From contig QKAU01000042.1 of assembly GCA_003246265.1 (NCBI GenBank), forward strand, positions 17,276 to 81,275: DNA of 64,000 nt, written 5' to 3'. Position 1 is the stretch's first letter. Each line of letters begins with the position of its first letter. This stretch comes from Kiritimatiellales bacterium. GTDB lineage: Bacteria > Verrucomicrobiota > Kiritimatiellia > Kiritimatiellales > Pontiellaceae. The notes below the pieces were generated by a model. That model was not told the DNA's origin and did not search any database. It worked only from the letters and a program-made list of their open reading frames with translations. The position numbers and the translations under genes were made by a program. Below, piece after piece: positions 10,049 through 18,886 of this stretch.

Positions 10049-11455
10049 CTACTCCGCCGGCGGCTCCGGTGAACGGGCGCGGGCATTGAGCCCGTCGACG
10101 AGGATGCCCAGCTTGATTTCGGTACGTTGCTTCTCGAACCGGAAGCCCTTGCCCTCGCATGCGCCGCACTGGATCGTAAACCGGCCCTTGCCCTCGCATT
10201 CCAAGCATTTTCCGCTCCCCTTGCAGGTCGTGCAGTGGAGCTCCTGGTTCTTGAACTCCGACGGCCGCGTGCCGCTGCCGCCGCATCGCGCGCACTTCCC
10301 GCTTCCCTTGCAGTCGCGGCAGTCCCGCGTGGCCCATCCCGTACCGTCGCAGGCGGCGCACGGCTTGAGGTAGTCTTCCAGCACGATCAATTCCTGCTCG
10401 GGATCGATGGCCTTGATCAGGCTGTCGAACCGCTTCGCCCCCTCCCCGTTGCCCTTGAGCAGCGCGTGCATCAGGCACGCGGCGAGGATCTCCAGGTCCT
10501 TGTCGCCGGCATAGTCGGCCGACCGGTAGAAGTCCAGCGCCGCCGGCGACAATCCCGGCAGGCCTGCCAGTGCGGAGCCAACGCCCGCCTCCGGATCGGA
10601 CGGCAAGGGGGGGACGGCGGCCCCTGCGGCGGCCTGCGCCGTGCGGACCAGGCCAATGCGCAGGGCCTCGCACATCGGCCGGTCGAGCAGCTTGCCCCGC
10701 CCGCCGCATGCCCGGCAGCGGGACTTGATCGAACCCTCCCCGCCGCAATCGGCACATTTGCCGGTGCCCTTGCAGGTCGTGCAGTAGGTCGTCGCCGAAC
10801 CCATGCCCGTATCGCGTTGGCCGTCGCCCCCGCACCGAGGACATTTGCCCGAGCCGGCGCAGGTGCGGCAATCGGCCGCGATCGTCCCTTCGCCCGCACA
10901 GGCCTTGCAGGGGGTGAAGAGGGCTTCGACGTCGAGCGGATCGAAATCCTTGCCCAGCTCCTCCCCGATCAGCATGAGGCGCTTGGCCTCGGCCTGGTTG
11001 TCGGCCAGGAGGTCGTGCGCCAGGGCCAGATCCAGCAGGGTATGGACCGCCGCCTCCGGGGCATCGGCACCGAGCAGGTAGGCCATCCCTGCCTCGTCTA
11101 GACCGGGCACCCGCTCCAGCGTGGCCCTGAGGCCGAAGCGGTCGTTGAGCTCGACCGGCGTCGCCGGCGGGACTTCGGGCAATGCGGCCCCGCCCGCTTC
11201 GGGGGTGCCCAGGTACGCGGCCTTCCAGGCGTCGGGCAGGGTCTTGTAGTTGAGGAAGTACTGGCCCCCGTCGTGGACGATCATCAACCCCTCCGAGCTG
11301 CGGCGCCACACGAAGGCGTTCCTTAGCACCGTCCCGTCCGGCAACGTGAACTCCGCCACCGGCGCCTCCGTCAGCACCACGACTTCGGCGGGCACGGATT
11401 GAAGTGGTGCCCACGAGAGAATACCCAGCATAACCAGCAAGAAGATACGGCGCAT
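10049..11455 (-). CDS. Exported protein with two DnaJ-type zinc-finger modules
   Basis: 468 aa. A signal peptide (about residues 1-24) is followed by an SHD1-like segment (34-80: AEFTLPDGTVLRNAFV to YKTLPDAW). Then come two copies of a module made of a helical segment and six CxxCxGxG motifs, with Cys pairs starting at 183, 196, 205, 225, 234, 247 and again at 366, 379, 388, 408, 417, 430. The motifs are those of the DnaJ cysteine-rich region, but there is no J domain. The start at 11455 has GAGG upstream. An exported zinc protein that binds unfolded or surface partners is a reasonable inference; the real role is unknown. Confidence 0.7.
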   Translation of the reverse strand: MRRIFLLVMLGILSWAPLQSVPAEVVVLTEAPVAEFTLPDGTVLRNAFVWRRSSEGLMIVHDGGQYFLNYKTLPDAWKAAYLGTPEAGGAALPEVPPATPVELNDRFGLRATLERVPGLDEAGMAYLLGADAPEAAVHTLLDLALAHDLLADNQAEAKRLMLIGEELGKDFDPLDVEALFTPCKACAGEGTIAADCRTCAGSGKCPRCGGDGQRDTGMGSATTYCTTCKGTGKCADCGGEGSIKSRCRACGGRGKLLDRPMCEALRIGLVRTAQAAAGAAVPPLPSDPEAGVGSALAGLPGLSPAALDFYRSADYAGDKDLEILAACLMHALLKGNGEGAKRFDSLIKAIDPEQELIVLEDYLKPCAACDGTGWATRDCRDCKGSGKCARCGGSGTRPSEFKNQELHCTTCKGSGKCLECEGKGRFTIQCGACEGKGFRFEKQRTEIKLGILVDGLNARARSPEPPAE

Positions 11456-11569
11456 GATCCTAGCCTCTAATAGGGATTGAACGTATAGCTCCCTATGTAC
11501 AAGATGAGAACCTGCAAGTCCAAACCTAACATCGAGCAGCACCAGCACGGAGCCACCAGGGGGCACTCC

Positions 11570-14308
11570 ATGGCAAGAAATGCATTATGTCCACTACTGC
11601 TGGCCGCGGCAGCGGCTTTGGCGGAACCGGTTCCCACGCTTGAACTGAATGTGGACATCCACCAATGGACCGCAACCTACCCGGAGACGAACGACTTCAC
11701 CCGGGCCGCGACCGCCCTGGGGATCTCCAATGTGGCCCTGAAAGCCTACGCGGATGGCAGCAACCTTTTCGCCATCGCCTGTATCGAGACGACGCTGGCG
11801 GATGCGCAGGCCACGTGGCTCGAGCAGACCAATGACGTGCAACTCGCACCGCTCGCGAACGGTGATTTCGGGTGGGATCCGAAAAGCACGAAGAAATCCA
11901 TGATTCCAACCATTGATTCATCGAGTCTGAACATCCGGTTTTCCGGAAACCGGATCCTGTTTGCCCCGCCACGATACATGGAGATGGCCCTGGCCCATGG
12001 TCAGGAAGAAAGGCGATCGCCCATGCTCTCAGGCATGCTTGACGCTTCGCCCATGGCAACCCCTTTGCTTGCCCTGCTGGACCGGTTTGCATCGTCGCAA
12101 ACCAACCAAATCTCCCTGGCCACCATTTCCGCCATGGTCCGGACGGCCAGGGGGGCCGTGGCTTCGATCCGGCACTACCCTTCCATTGCGATCGAAATCG
12201 ATGCATCGGAAGAGGGCGTACGGAACATGGATCTATCCCTTTCCTTCGATTCCTCCGAAACGGCTCTGGTGCTCCAGGCGTTCCTTGCGACGGCCTCCAG
12301 GGCATGGATGAATCCGTCGATAAACGACCGACAGGTCAAGCTGCTCGGGCTATTGGACAACGCCGCCTTCCAGTCGATGGAACGGGATGGTGGCTCCCTG
12401 CACTTCAACTATCGATGGGCCGCCGCAGACGACAAGAAGATGATGGGCCAGGTTGCCGCTGCGATCGTTGGAAGCCTTCCGTTCCTTCCACGCGACGGCG
12501 AGTTTCCAGCCAACGGCACCCAGACCATCGATCCACCGGTTCTGCTGCGGGAGGCAGCCATCAACAACGAAGGAATCGCGGAAGCCATTCGCGGCGCAAC
12601 CTTCCTGGACCACCAATGGGACGCCAACATCAATCTGGCCATCGACTATCTGGATCTTCCCAACGTCGACCTCGTCGAAGGCACGATTTCATCGGTCCAG
12701 CTCCTCGCAGCCGACGGAACCGACATTGCGAAGAAACCGCGTTCCGGCGGGTTTTCCTACGACAATAGGCAAAGGAGGGCAACCATCACGCTCAACAAGG
12801 ATGAGCGGAACCAGGATGCCGCAACCGCCTCGTTCATCCTCGACCTCGCCATCCCCGACGGCGTCCAACTTTTCACCCTTTCGGAAGAGCAACGCTTCAT
12901 CGACTCCGGCGACGGCGGAATCTGCCTCGTTGCACTGAGCAATTCAGTGGTCACCTTGCGTTCCAAGGGGATATCGTTGCGCGACGCCAAGGTATATGCC
13001 CGGAATCGCGAAGGCGAATACCTGGCCAGCTCCGGCGCCCTCTGGTCCGATTCGTCCTACAGGGGCGAGTTCAACGGCCTTCCCGCATCGGTGGTGGTCG
13101 CCATTCCCACCAGCTGCCAGGACGTCGCGGTTTCCTTCACCAACATCGTGGTTGGAAACGGACCGCTGGAGATGCCGCAAGAGCCCACCTCCGGCATCCC
13201 TGCGCGCTACACCTGCGCTCCCACCAAGTCCTATACCGATCCGGATCTTGACGAATGGGCCACACGTTCTATGACGCTGTCCACCAATGCCGGGTGGCGC
13301 AAGGACGAGTGCCAATTGCAGTTCCCCATGGAAGCCGGATGCGCAATCGACAACGTATCCATGAAGAGCTATCTGGCCGGAGGCGACACCTTTGCCTTCG
13401 AAGGGCGAAGCAGTGGCTACTCCTACAGCGATACATCGATCAACTGGTCCATCCCGCAAACCGGCCCGCTGCGGGCTGCGGCGGCCTTGTTCGGCCAGAT
13501 GTCGGCCACGCTCTGGTCGGGTATCGGTTGCTACGAGACCGAACTTTCAACCAACTTTACGCCATTTGTTGAGGGCTTTGAGCTCCCGGCGGCGGCCGCC
13601 GAACAAAACGTGGTATGGGTCCGAACCGGTCCGGACGGACATGTCCTCGAGGTCCGTGCCACCGATTCGACCGGAAGGCGGCTGAAACCAAGCAATCGCC
13701 AATCCTCCCGCAATGCCCAGCGGGGATACCACTTCTGGGGCCAACCCGCCAAGGCGACCATCGTTTACGCATCGACGAACGCCACCCTGGACATACCCTT
13801 CGGAATCGCCCTGAAGGAGGGTGGCATGGATGCCGTTCCCAAGGCGAGGACACAAGTGGAATCCTTCGAGGCATTCATCGCCGAAATCCGCGGGATCGAG
13901 GAAATGAGCAGGCAGTTCGGCGACCTCCTTTCCGCCAGCCATTACGCAAGCAACCCGCAGAACGAACCTGTCGCAAGAATCCCGCTGGAGGTGGCCCATG
14001 CCGACCCGGAGGGGGCTTCCGTTTTCGGCTACGAAGCCACGCCCTACAAGGGATACCTTTTCCGCCGTGTGCCAACCACGCGGACCGGTCGGCCGGATCT
14101 CTCCAGTCATGCATGGGCGGGAGGATCATTCGACTCCTGCGGCTATGCCACAAGCTTCCTGCTTGCCGTGCCGATCAGCAGCGAGCGTCCCACCATCCTA
14201 TGCCAGTGGGACGATGTCTATGTCCATTATGGGACATGCCCGGACCCGGAGGCCATCGACACGAGCACCTGGAAAATGAGGGAAGACGGCTGGATCGAGA
14301 TCTGGTAG
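11570..14308 (+). CDS. Large exported protein of unknown function
   Basis: 912 aa. The start at 11570 has AGGGGG 8 nt upstream and a short signal peptide (MARNALCPLLLAAAAALAEP). The mature protein is rich in Ser/Thr/Asn and looks mainly beta-stranded after about residue 330; no domain was recognised. Cysteines are few and not patterned. It is divergently transcribed from the DnaJ-zinc-finger gene, and the 114-bp gap holds promoters for both. Codon bias is milder than in housekeeping neighbours. It is probably periplasmic or surface located. Confidence 0.6.
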   Translation: MARNALCPLLLAAAAALAEPVPTLELNVDIHQWTATYPETNDFTRAATALGISNVALKAYADGSNLFAIACIETTLADAQATWLEQTNDVQLAPLANGDFGWDPKSTKKSMIPTIDSSSLNIRFSGNRILFAPPRYMEMALAHGQEERRSPMLSGMLDASPMATPLLALLDRFASSQTNQISLATISAMVRTARGAVASIRHYPSIAIEIDASEEGVRNMDLSLSFDSSETALVLQAFLATASRAWMNPSINDRQVKLLGLLDNAAFQSMERDGGSLHFNYRWAAADDKKMMGQVAAAIVGSLPFLPRDGEFPANGTQTIDPPVLLREAAINNEGIAEAIRGATFLDHQWDANINLAIDYLDLPNVDLVEGTISSVQLLAADGTDIAKKPRSGGFSYDNRQRRATITLNKDERNQDAATASFILDLAIPDGVQLFTLSEEQRFIDSGDGGICLVALSNSVVTLRSKGISLRDAKVYARNREGEYLASSGALWSDSSYRGEFNGLPASVVVAIPTSCQDVAVSFTNIVVGNGPLEMPQEPTSGIPARYTCAPTKSYTDPDLDEWATRSMTLSTNAGWRKDECQLQFPMEAGCAIDNVSMKSYLAGGDTFAFEGRSSGYSYSDTSINWSIPQTGPLRAAAALFGQMSATLWSGIGCYETELSTNFTPFVEGFELPAAAAEQNVVWVRTGPDGHVLEVRATDSTGRRLKPSNRQSSRNAQRGYHFWGQPAKATIVYASTNATLDIPFGIALKEGGMDAVPKARTQVESFEAFIAEIRGIEEMSRQFGDLLSASHYASNPQNEPVARIPLEVAHADPEGASVFGYEATPYKGYLFRRVPTTRTGRPDLSSHAWAGGSFDSCGYATSFLLAVPISSERPTILCQWDDVYVHYGTCPDPEAIDTSTWKMREDGWIEIW

Positions 14309-14314
14309 TACAAA
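14309..14314 (+). promoter_or_regulatory. Putative -10 of a leaderless topB promoter
   Basis: TACAAA lies 7 nt before the topB ATG, directly after the stop of the upstream gene, with no Shine-Dalgarno present. The -35 region is weak. Confidence 0.3.
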
Positions 14315-14321
14315 CCTGCCC

Positions 14322-16460
14322 ATGAAAGTCGTCATCACAGAAAAGCCCTCCGTCGCGCGCGACATCGCCGCGGTGCTGAAGATCACGGGCAAGAAGAAGG
14401 GCTACATCGAGGGGCGCGGTTGCGCGATCACCTGGGCCTTCGGGCACCTGGCGACCCTCCTGGAGCCGGGCGAATACGATCCGGCCCTGCTCAAGTGGCG
14501 GCTGGACACGCTCCCCTTCATCCCCGGCGAATTCCGGCTCAAGCTGATCGACGATCCCGGCGTGGCCGAACAGTTCGATACCATCCGGCAGCTCTGCACC
14601 GGGGCCGAAGAGATCGTCTGCGCCACCGACGCCGGCCGGGAGGGCGAGCTGATCTTCCGCCAGATCGTCCAGCTGGCCGGATGCGAGGACAAGCCGTTCC
14701 GCCGGCTGTGGCTCAGCTCCCTCACCCCCGATGCCATCCAGGAGGCGTTCGGCAGCCTGCGCGACGGCCATGACTACGATGCGCTCTACGCCGCCGCGCG
14801 CTGCCGTTCCGAGGCGGACTGGATCGTGGGGCTCAATGCCACACGCTTCTTCAGCGTCCGCTTCGGGCGCATCGGCGGCGGCGAGGACCGCGTGCTGTGG
14901 AGTGTCGGCCGGGTGCAGACGCCGGTCCTCGCCATGATCGTCCAGCGCGACGACGAGATCCTCCGTTTCCGCCCCCAGCCCTTCTGGGAGCTGGCCACGA
15001 AGTACCGCGAGGTTGTCTTCAAACATACCGGCGACCGTTTCGACCAGCCGGGGAAGGCGCAGGCGCTGCTGGAAAGGATTACGGGCCAGCCCTTCGAAAT
15101 CATGGGGGTGGCCGGCAAGCAGAAGAAGGAACAGCCCCCGCAGCTCTTCGACCTCACCACGCTCCAGCGCGAGGTCAACAAAAGCCACGGCCTCTCCGCC
15201 GCCGACACCCTGGCCGCCACCCAGGACCTCTACGAGTCGAAGCTGGTCACCTACCCGCGGACCGATTCGCGCTACCTTGGCTCCGACATGAAGCCGCGCG
15301 TCGCGAAGATCCTTGAAAACCTCAAGGCGATCCGCGCCGGGCAGATCGAGCCGCTCAACCTCGCCAGGCTCCCCTTCACCAAGCGGGTCGTCGACGACAA
15401 GAAGGTGACCGACCACCACGCCATCATCCCCACCGGCATGCTGCCGAAATCGCTGGGCACCCACGAACAGATCGTCTACGACGCCATCGCCACCCAGTTC
15501 ATAGCCGCCTTCTATCCCGAATGCCTCAAGATGCTCACCACGGTCGACGGCGAGAGCGCAGGAGTCCGCTTCCAGGCCAAGGGGACCCAGGTCCTTGAAG
15601 CCGGGTGGACCGCGCTCTTCCAAAAAAAGGGAAGGCCGAAACAGGAGGCCGACGAGGAGGACGAGGAGGAGCAGGTGCTGCCGGAATTCGCGAAAGGGGA
15701 AAGCGGTCCCCACGAGCCGGCCCTGCGCGAGGGCAGGACCAAGCCGCCCAAGCACTTTACCGAAAACTCCCTGCTCGGCGCCATGGAGGCCGCCGGCAAG
15801 TGGGTCGACGACGACGCGCTGCGCGAAGCCCTCAAGGAGCGCGGCATCGGCACGCCCGCCACCCGCGCCGCCATCATCGAAACCCTGCTTCGCCGGCATT
15901 ATATCCGCCGGGAGAAGAAGCAGATCCTTGCCACCGACATGGGCCGCTGCCTCGTGGCCCTGATCCACGACCCGCTGCTGAAATCGCCCGAAATGACCGG
16001 CGAGTGGGAGGAGCAGCTCAAGCGGATCGAGCGGGGCGAAACCGAAGCCGCCGGCTTCATGGAGGGCATCGGCACCTACACCCGCCGCCTGATCGAAAGC
16101 GGCACGACCGCGCAGCTCGACACCGCCCGCATAGGCGACTGCCCCCTCTGCGGCAAGGAGGTCATCAAGGGCCGCAGCGCCTACGGGTGTTCCGGATGGA
16201 AGGAGGGGTGTCTCTTTGTGCTCGAACCGGAATACAACGGCCTTCCGCTGACCCCCAACCAGGTCCAGGTGCTCCTGCAGATGCACTTCCTGCCCTATCC
16301 CGTCCGCATTGGCGGGCAGTCCCGCCTGCTCCTGTTCAGCAAGCAGGGCTTCCTGGTGGACGTAGACCTGCCCTCCGCCGACCGGCAGAAAAAGGGTGCC
16401 GACGCACGGGCCAGGCCCGTCTCGAAACCCCGTCCCCGGCAGGGCCGGGATTCTGCCTAG
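14322..16460 (+). CDS. topB: DNA topoisomerase III
   Basis: 712 aa type IA topoisomerase that decatenates and relaxes DNA through a 5'-phosphotyrosine. TOPRIM domain at the N-terminus (VVITEKPSVARDIA; ATDAGREGELIFR with the acidic metal triad), catalytic Tyr in LVTYPRTDSRYL, and a C-terminal zinc-ribbon-like segment CPLCGKEV with CSGWKEGC. An acidic stretch (EADEEDEEEQ) lies mid-protein. The stop shares a CTAG with the convergent Nudix gene. No conjugative or plasmid genes are nearby, so this looks like a chromosomal copy. Confidence 0.9.
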   Translation: MKVVITEKPSVARDIAAVLKITGKKKGYIEGRGCAITWAFGHLATLLEPGEYDPALLKWRLDTLPFIPGEFRLKLIDDPGVAEQFDTIRQLCTGAEEIVCATDAGREGELIFRQIVQLAGCEDKPFRRLWLSSLTPDAIQEAFGSLRDGHDYDALYAAARCRSEADWIVGLNATRFFSVRFGRIGGGEDRVLWSVGRVQTPVLAMIVQRDDEILRFRPQPFWELATKYREVVFKHTGDRFDQPGKAQALLERITGQPFEIMGVAGKQKKEQPPQLFDLTTLQREVNKSHGLSAADTLAATQDLYESKLVTYPRTDSRYLGSDMKPRVAKILENLKAIRAGQIEPLNLARLPFTKRVVDDKKVTDHHAIIPTGMLPKSLGTHEQIVYDAIATQFIAAFYPECLKMLTTVDGESAGVRFQAKGTQVLEAGWTALFQKKGRPKQEADEEDEEEQVLPEFAKGESGPHEPALREGRTKPPKHFTENSLLGAMEAAGKWVDDDALREALKERGIGTPATRAAIIETLLRRHYIRREKKQILATDMGRCLVALIHDPLLKSPEMTGEWEEQLKRIERGETEAAGFMEGIGTYTRRLIESGTTAQLDTARIGDCPLCGKEVIKGRSAYGCSGWKEGCLFVLEPEYNGLPLTPNQVQVLLQMHFLPYPVRIGGQSRLLLFSKQGFLVDVDLPSADRQKKGADARARPVSKPRPRQGRDSA

Positions 16461-16987
16461 CCGCCCTTCTTCGCCTTGTAGAGCATCCAGGCGGCGAGGG
16501 TCTTGGCGTCGTCGATCCGGTTGGAACGGATCATCCCTTCGAACTCGTCCCCGGAAAGGATGACGGTCTCGATGCGCTCGTCGTCGTCGAACGACGTTGC
16601 CCCGCGTCCGGCCACTTCGGCGTAATAGACATCGATGCGCTCGGTGCAGTAGCCGACACTGGGAAAGATGGGGCCCAGCAGCTCGACCGTTTCCGCAAGG
16701 CAGCCCGTCTCCTCGCGCAGCTCCCGGATGGCGGTGGAGGCCTCGTCCTCCTCGGGGTCGCAGTTGCCGGCCACCACCTCGAAGCAGATCCGCTCCATCG
16801 CCTTGCGAAACTGGCGGATGAAGACGAACCGGCCGTCGGGCAGCCGGGGGATGATGGCCACGGCCACGCCATGCCTGACGATCTCGCGGACGGAGCGCTT
16901 GCCGTTCTCCAGCTCCACCTGCAGCACCTCCACGTCGAGGATGCGCCCCTCGTAGACCGTCTGGCTTGCAATCGTCTTCTCGTACAT
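16457..16987 (-). CDS. Nudix hydrolase, ADP-ribose pyrophosphatase type
   Basis: 176 aa. The Nudix box is complete, beginning at the Gly of AGNCDPEEDEAS and ending in AIRELREETGC, with the downstream acidic loop expected of NudF/ADP-sugar pyrophosphatases. It probably hydrolyses ADP-ribose or related nucleoside diphosphate sugars. The start at 16987 has GGAG 8 nt upstream. Its upstream region is shared with the divergent dNTPase gene promoter. It overlaps topB tail to tail by 4 bp. Confidence 0.8.
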   Translation of the reverse strand: MYEKTIASQTVYEGRILDVEVLQVELENGKRSVREIVRHGVAVAIIPRLPDGRFVFIRQFRKAMERICFEVVAGNCDPEEDEASTAIRELREETGCLAETVELLGPIFPSVGYCTERIDVYYAEVAGRGATSFDDDERIETVILSGDEFEGMIRSNRIDDAKTLAAWMLYKAKKGG

Positions 16988-17002
16988 TCGAACGGCTCCG
17001 GT

Positions 17003-17031
17003 TTGAATTCAGGATCGGCCTGCCTTATAGT
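17003..17031 (+). promoter_or_regulatory. Sigma70-type promoter of the dNTPase gene, leaderless
   Basis: -35 TTGAAT (17003-17008), 17-bp spacer, -10 TATAGT (17026-17031). The ATG at 17041 follows after 9 nt, so the 5' leader would be 0-3 nt. Confidence 0.65.
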
Positions 17032-17040
17032 CCATCGCCT

Positions 17041-18186
17041 ATGGAGCACGCGAGAAAAGATTGGGAAGCGGCCGAGGAGGCGCACCTGGCCGCCTACGCC
17101 TCGAAAAGCGGGGAGAGCCTCGGGCGCCGCCACCCCGAACCGCCCCACCCCCTCCGCTCCTGCTTTGCCCGCGACCGCGACCGCATCTTCCATAGCCGCT
17201 GCTTCCGGCGGCTGGAGTACAAGACGCAGGTCTTCGTCAACGGCACCGCCGACCACTACCGCACGCGCCTGACCCATACCATGGAGATGTCGGCTGTCGG
17301 CCGCACCCTCGCGCGGATCCTCCGCGCCAACGAGGACCTCACCGAATGCATCTGCCTGGCCCACGACATCGGCCACAGCCCCTTCGGGCATGTCGGCGAG
17401 GCGGTGCTCGACGAACTGATGAAGGAGCACGGCGGGTTCGACCACAACCTGCAGAGCCTGCGCTGCGTCGAAATCGTCGAGTCGCCCTACCCCGGATTCC
17501 AGGGCCTGAACCTCGGCTGGGAGGTTCGCGCCGGACTGCTCAAGCACGAGGCGCACGCCGATGGCGCGCAGCTCGACGGCCACCCCATCGGCCCCTTCCA
17601 GTCCATCGAGGGCCAGATCGCCGACATCGCCGACGACATGACCTACCATGCGCACGACGTCGACGACGGCCTCGAGGCGGGCATCGTGACGGTCCGGCAG
17701 CTGGAAACCACCGAATTCTGGCGCCGGGCGGCCGCAGTCACGCGGGAACGCTACGCCAACCTGAGCGAGTTCCAGTTCATGCGCGCCACCATCCGCTACC
17801 TGCTGGAAATGCAGGTGATCGACGTCGCCCGCCATGCCTTCGCCGCCTTGGCGGAGTACCAGCCCTCCACCGTCCGCGAGGTGATGGCCGCACCGGGCCG
17901 CATCGTCGATTTCGGCGACGAGATGAAGGCGATCCTGGGCGAATTCAGCCAGTTCATGTTCGACAACCTCTATTTCCACCACGGGGTGGCCGGTGCCACG
18001 CGCGAATCGGTGGCGATGATGCGCAAGCTCTTCCTCCACTACCTCGGGCACCCCGAAACCATGGGGCGCAAAGCCCGCGAGCGGCTGGACCGGGAAGGCC
18101 TGTGGCGCACCGTCTGCGACTACGTGGCCGGCTGCACCGACCGCTACGCCATCGAGGAGTACCAACGCTTCGGCCTCGGCACATGA
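17041..18186 (+). CDS. dgt: dGTP triphosphohydrolase-like HD protein
   Basis: 381 aa. HD-domain dNTP triphosphohydrolase (dNTP to deoxynucleoside plus triphosphate). Markers: FHSRCFRRLEYKTQVF, then TRLTHTMEMSAVGRTLAR with the first metal His, then CLAHDIGHSPFGHVGE with the HD pair, and DIADDMTYHAHDVDDGL with the last Asp. The length matches the short dGTPase-like group rather than E. coli Dgt (about 505 aa). The start has no Shine-Dalgarno but follows a near-consensus promoter. Probably monocistronic; the Xis-like gene follows after 73 bp. Confidence 0.85.
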   Translation: MEHARKDWEAAEEAHLAAYASKSGESLGRRHPEPPHPLRSCFARDRDRIFHSRCFRRLEYKTQVFVNGTADHYRTRLTHTMEMSAVGRTLARILRANEDLTECICLAHDIGHSPFGHVGEAVLDELMKEHGGFDHNLQSLRCVEIVESPYPGFQGLNLGWEVRAGLLKHEAHADGAQLDGHPIGPFQSIEGQIADIADDMTYHAHDVDDGLEAGIVTVRQLETTEFWRRAAAVTRERYANLSEFQFMRATIRYLLEMQVIDVARHAFAALAEYQPSTVREVMAAPGRIVDFGDEMKAILGEFSQFMFDNLYFHHGVAGATRESVAMMRKLFLHYLGHPETMGRKARERLDREGLWRTVCDYVAGCTDRYAIEEYQRFGLGT

Positions 18187-18259
18187 TCTCGAATGGGCGG
18201 GAAGAACCACGAAGTACTCGCTGTGGGTCGGGTGCCTTCCGCCCGGTAAGAGGCTCGTG

Positions 18260-18475
18260 ATGGAGGCGGTCAATTTGGAGCCATATCTCCCGGACAAGAT
18301 ATTCCTGACCCAGCACGAGACCGCCCATGTTCTTTCGATGTCACGGCAAACGGTCCACAATCTGGTCAAACAGGGTATTTTGCACCCCGTGGACATCAAT
18401 GGCCAAGGATTACTCCGCTACAGCGTGGAGGAACTAAAGAGCCTCGGCCCGCCGAAAAAACCACTATACGACTGA
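18260..18475 (+). CDS. Excisionase-type helix-turn-helix protein
   Basis: 71 aa. One HTH of the excisionase/MerR-like kind: LTQHETAHVLSMSRQTVHNL, then VKQGILHPVDINGQGLLRYS, which forms the wing. ATG 18260 is chosen because AAGAGG lies 6 nt upstream; a GTG at 18257 is also in frame. Such proteins bind DNA as recombination directionality factors or small regulators. It lies about 200 bp from the 3' end of tRNA-Phe, but no integrase is adjacent, so it may be a leftover of an integrated element. Confidence 0.6.
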   Translation: MEAVNLEPYLPDKIFLTQHETAHVLSMSRQTVHNLVKQGILHPVDINGQGLLRYSVEELKSLGPPKKPLYD

Positions 18476-18640
18476 ACCTCATGATCAGCAGGTAGGGCCG
18501 ACGAAAATTGACTCTTCACCCAAGACAGGCGCAACCGCTTACTTTCGGGAATCTCGTTGCAGACTTGTTGCAAAGTTTTAGCACCCAAAACCGGCAAAAC
18601 TCGCCTTTTTTGCAAAGTTGGGGCCCTTACCGATTTCCAA
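18476..18640. other. Lower-GC intergenic segment with direct repeat
   Basis: No convincing gene. A 10-bp direct repeat TTGCAAAGTT occurs at 18568-18577 and 18610-18619. The segment lies between the Xis-like gene and the tRNA-Phe terminator. Confidence 0.35.
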
Positions 18641-18677
18641 AATAAAAAACCTCTAACTCGTTGCGAATTAGAGGTTT
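18641..18677 (-). terminator. Rho-independent terminator of tRNA-Phe
   Basis: Stem AACCTCTAA (18648-18656) with TTAGAGGTT (18668-18676). On the minus strand it is followed by a run of T (complement of 18644-18649). Confidence 0.8.
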
Positions 18678-18681
18678 AAAG

Positions 18682-18757
18682 TGGTGGCGAGACCCAGAGT
18701 CGAACTGGGGACACGCGGATTTTCAATCCGCTGCTCTACCAACTGAGCTATCTCGCC
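18682..18757 (-). tRNA. tRNA-Phe (GAA)
   Basis: 76 nt including an encoded CCA end. Acceptor GGCGAGA pairs with TCTCGCC, the D-loop has AGCTCAGTTGGTAGAGC, the anticodon loop TTGAAAA gives anticodon GAA, and the T-arm has GTTCGACTC. A terminator follows at once, so the unit is a single-tRNA transcript. Confidence 0.95.
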
Positions 18758-18886
18758 TTAAAAAGAAGAGCGGAGTATACGGATCGGCTCCGGTGCGTCA
18801 ACCGAATAGATGCCAAATTTCACCTTCATGCAACCCGCTCGACCCGAGGCTTGATCGGAGGCGCCAATCCGGCAGTATGGACCCGC

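Noticed and set aside
16531..18399. 622-codon minus-strand frame opposite dgt
   Set aside because: Shadow of the dgt coding strand; composition not protein-like and no RBS.
18851..18886. TTG start at 18851 for the APH-type kinase
   Set aside because: The TTG belongs to a likely -35 and the first 12 codons show no family similarity; ATG 18887 is better.
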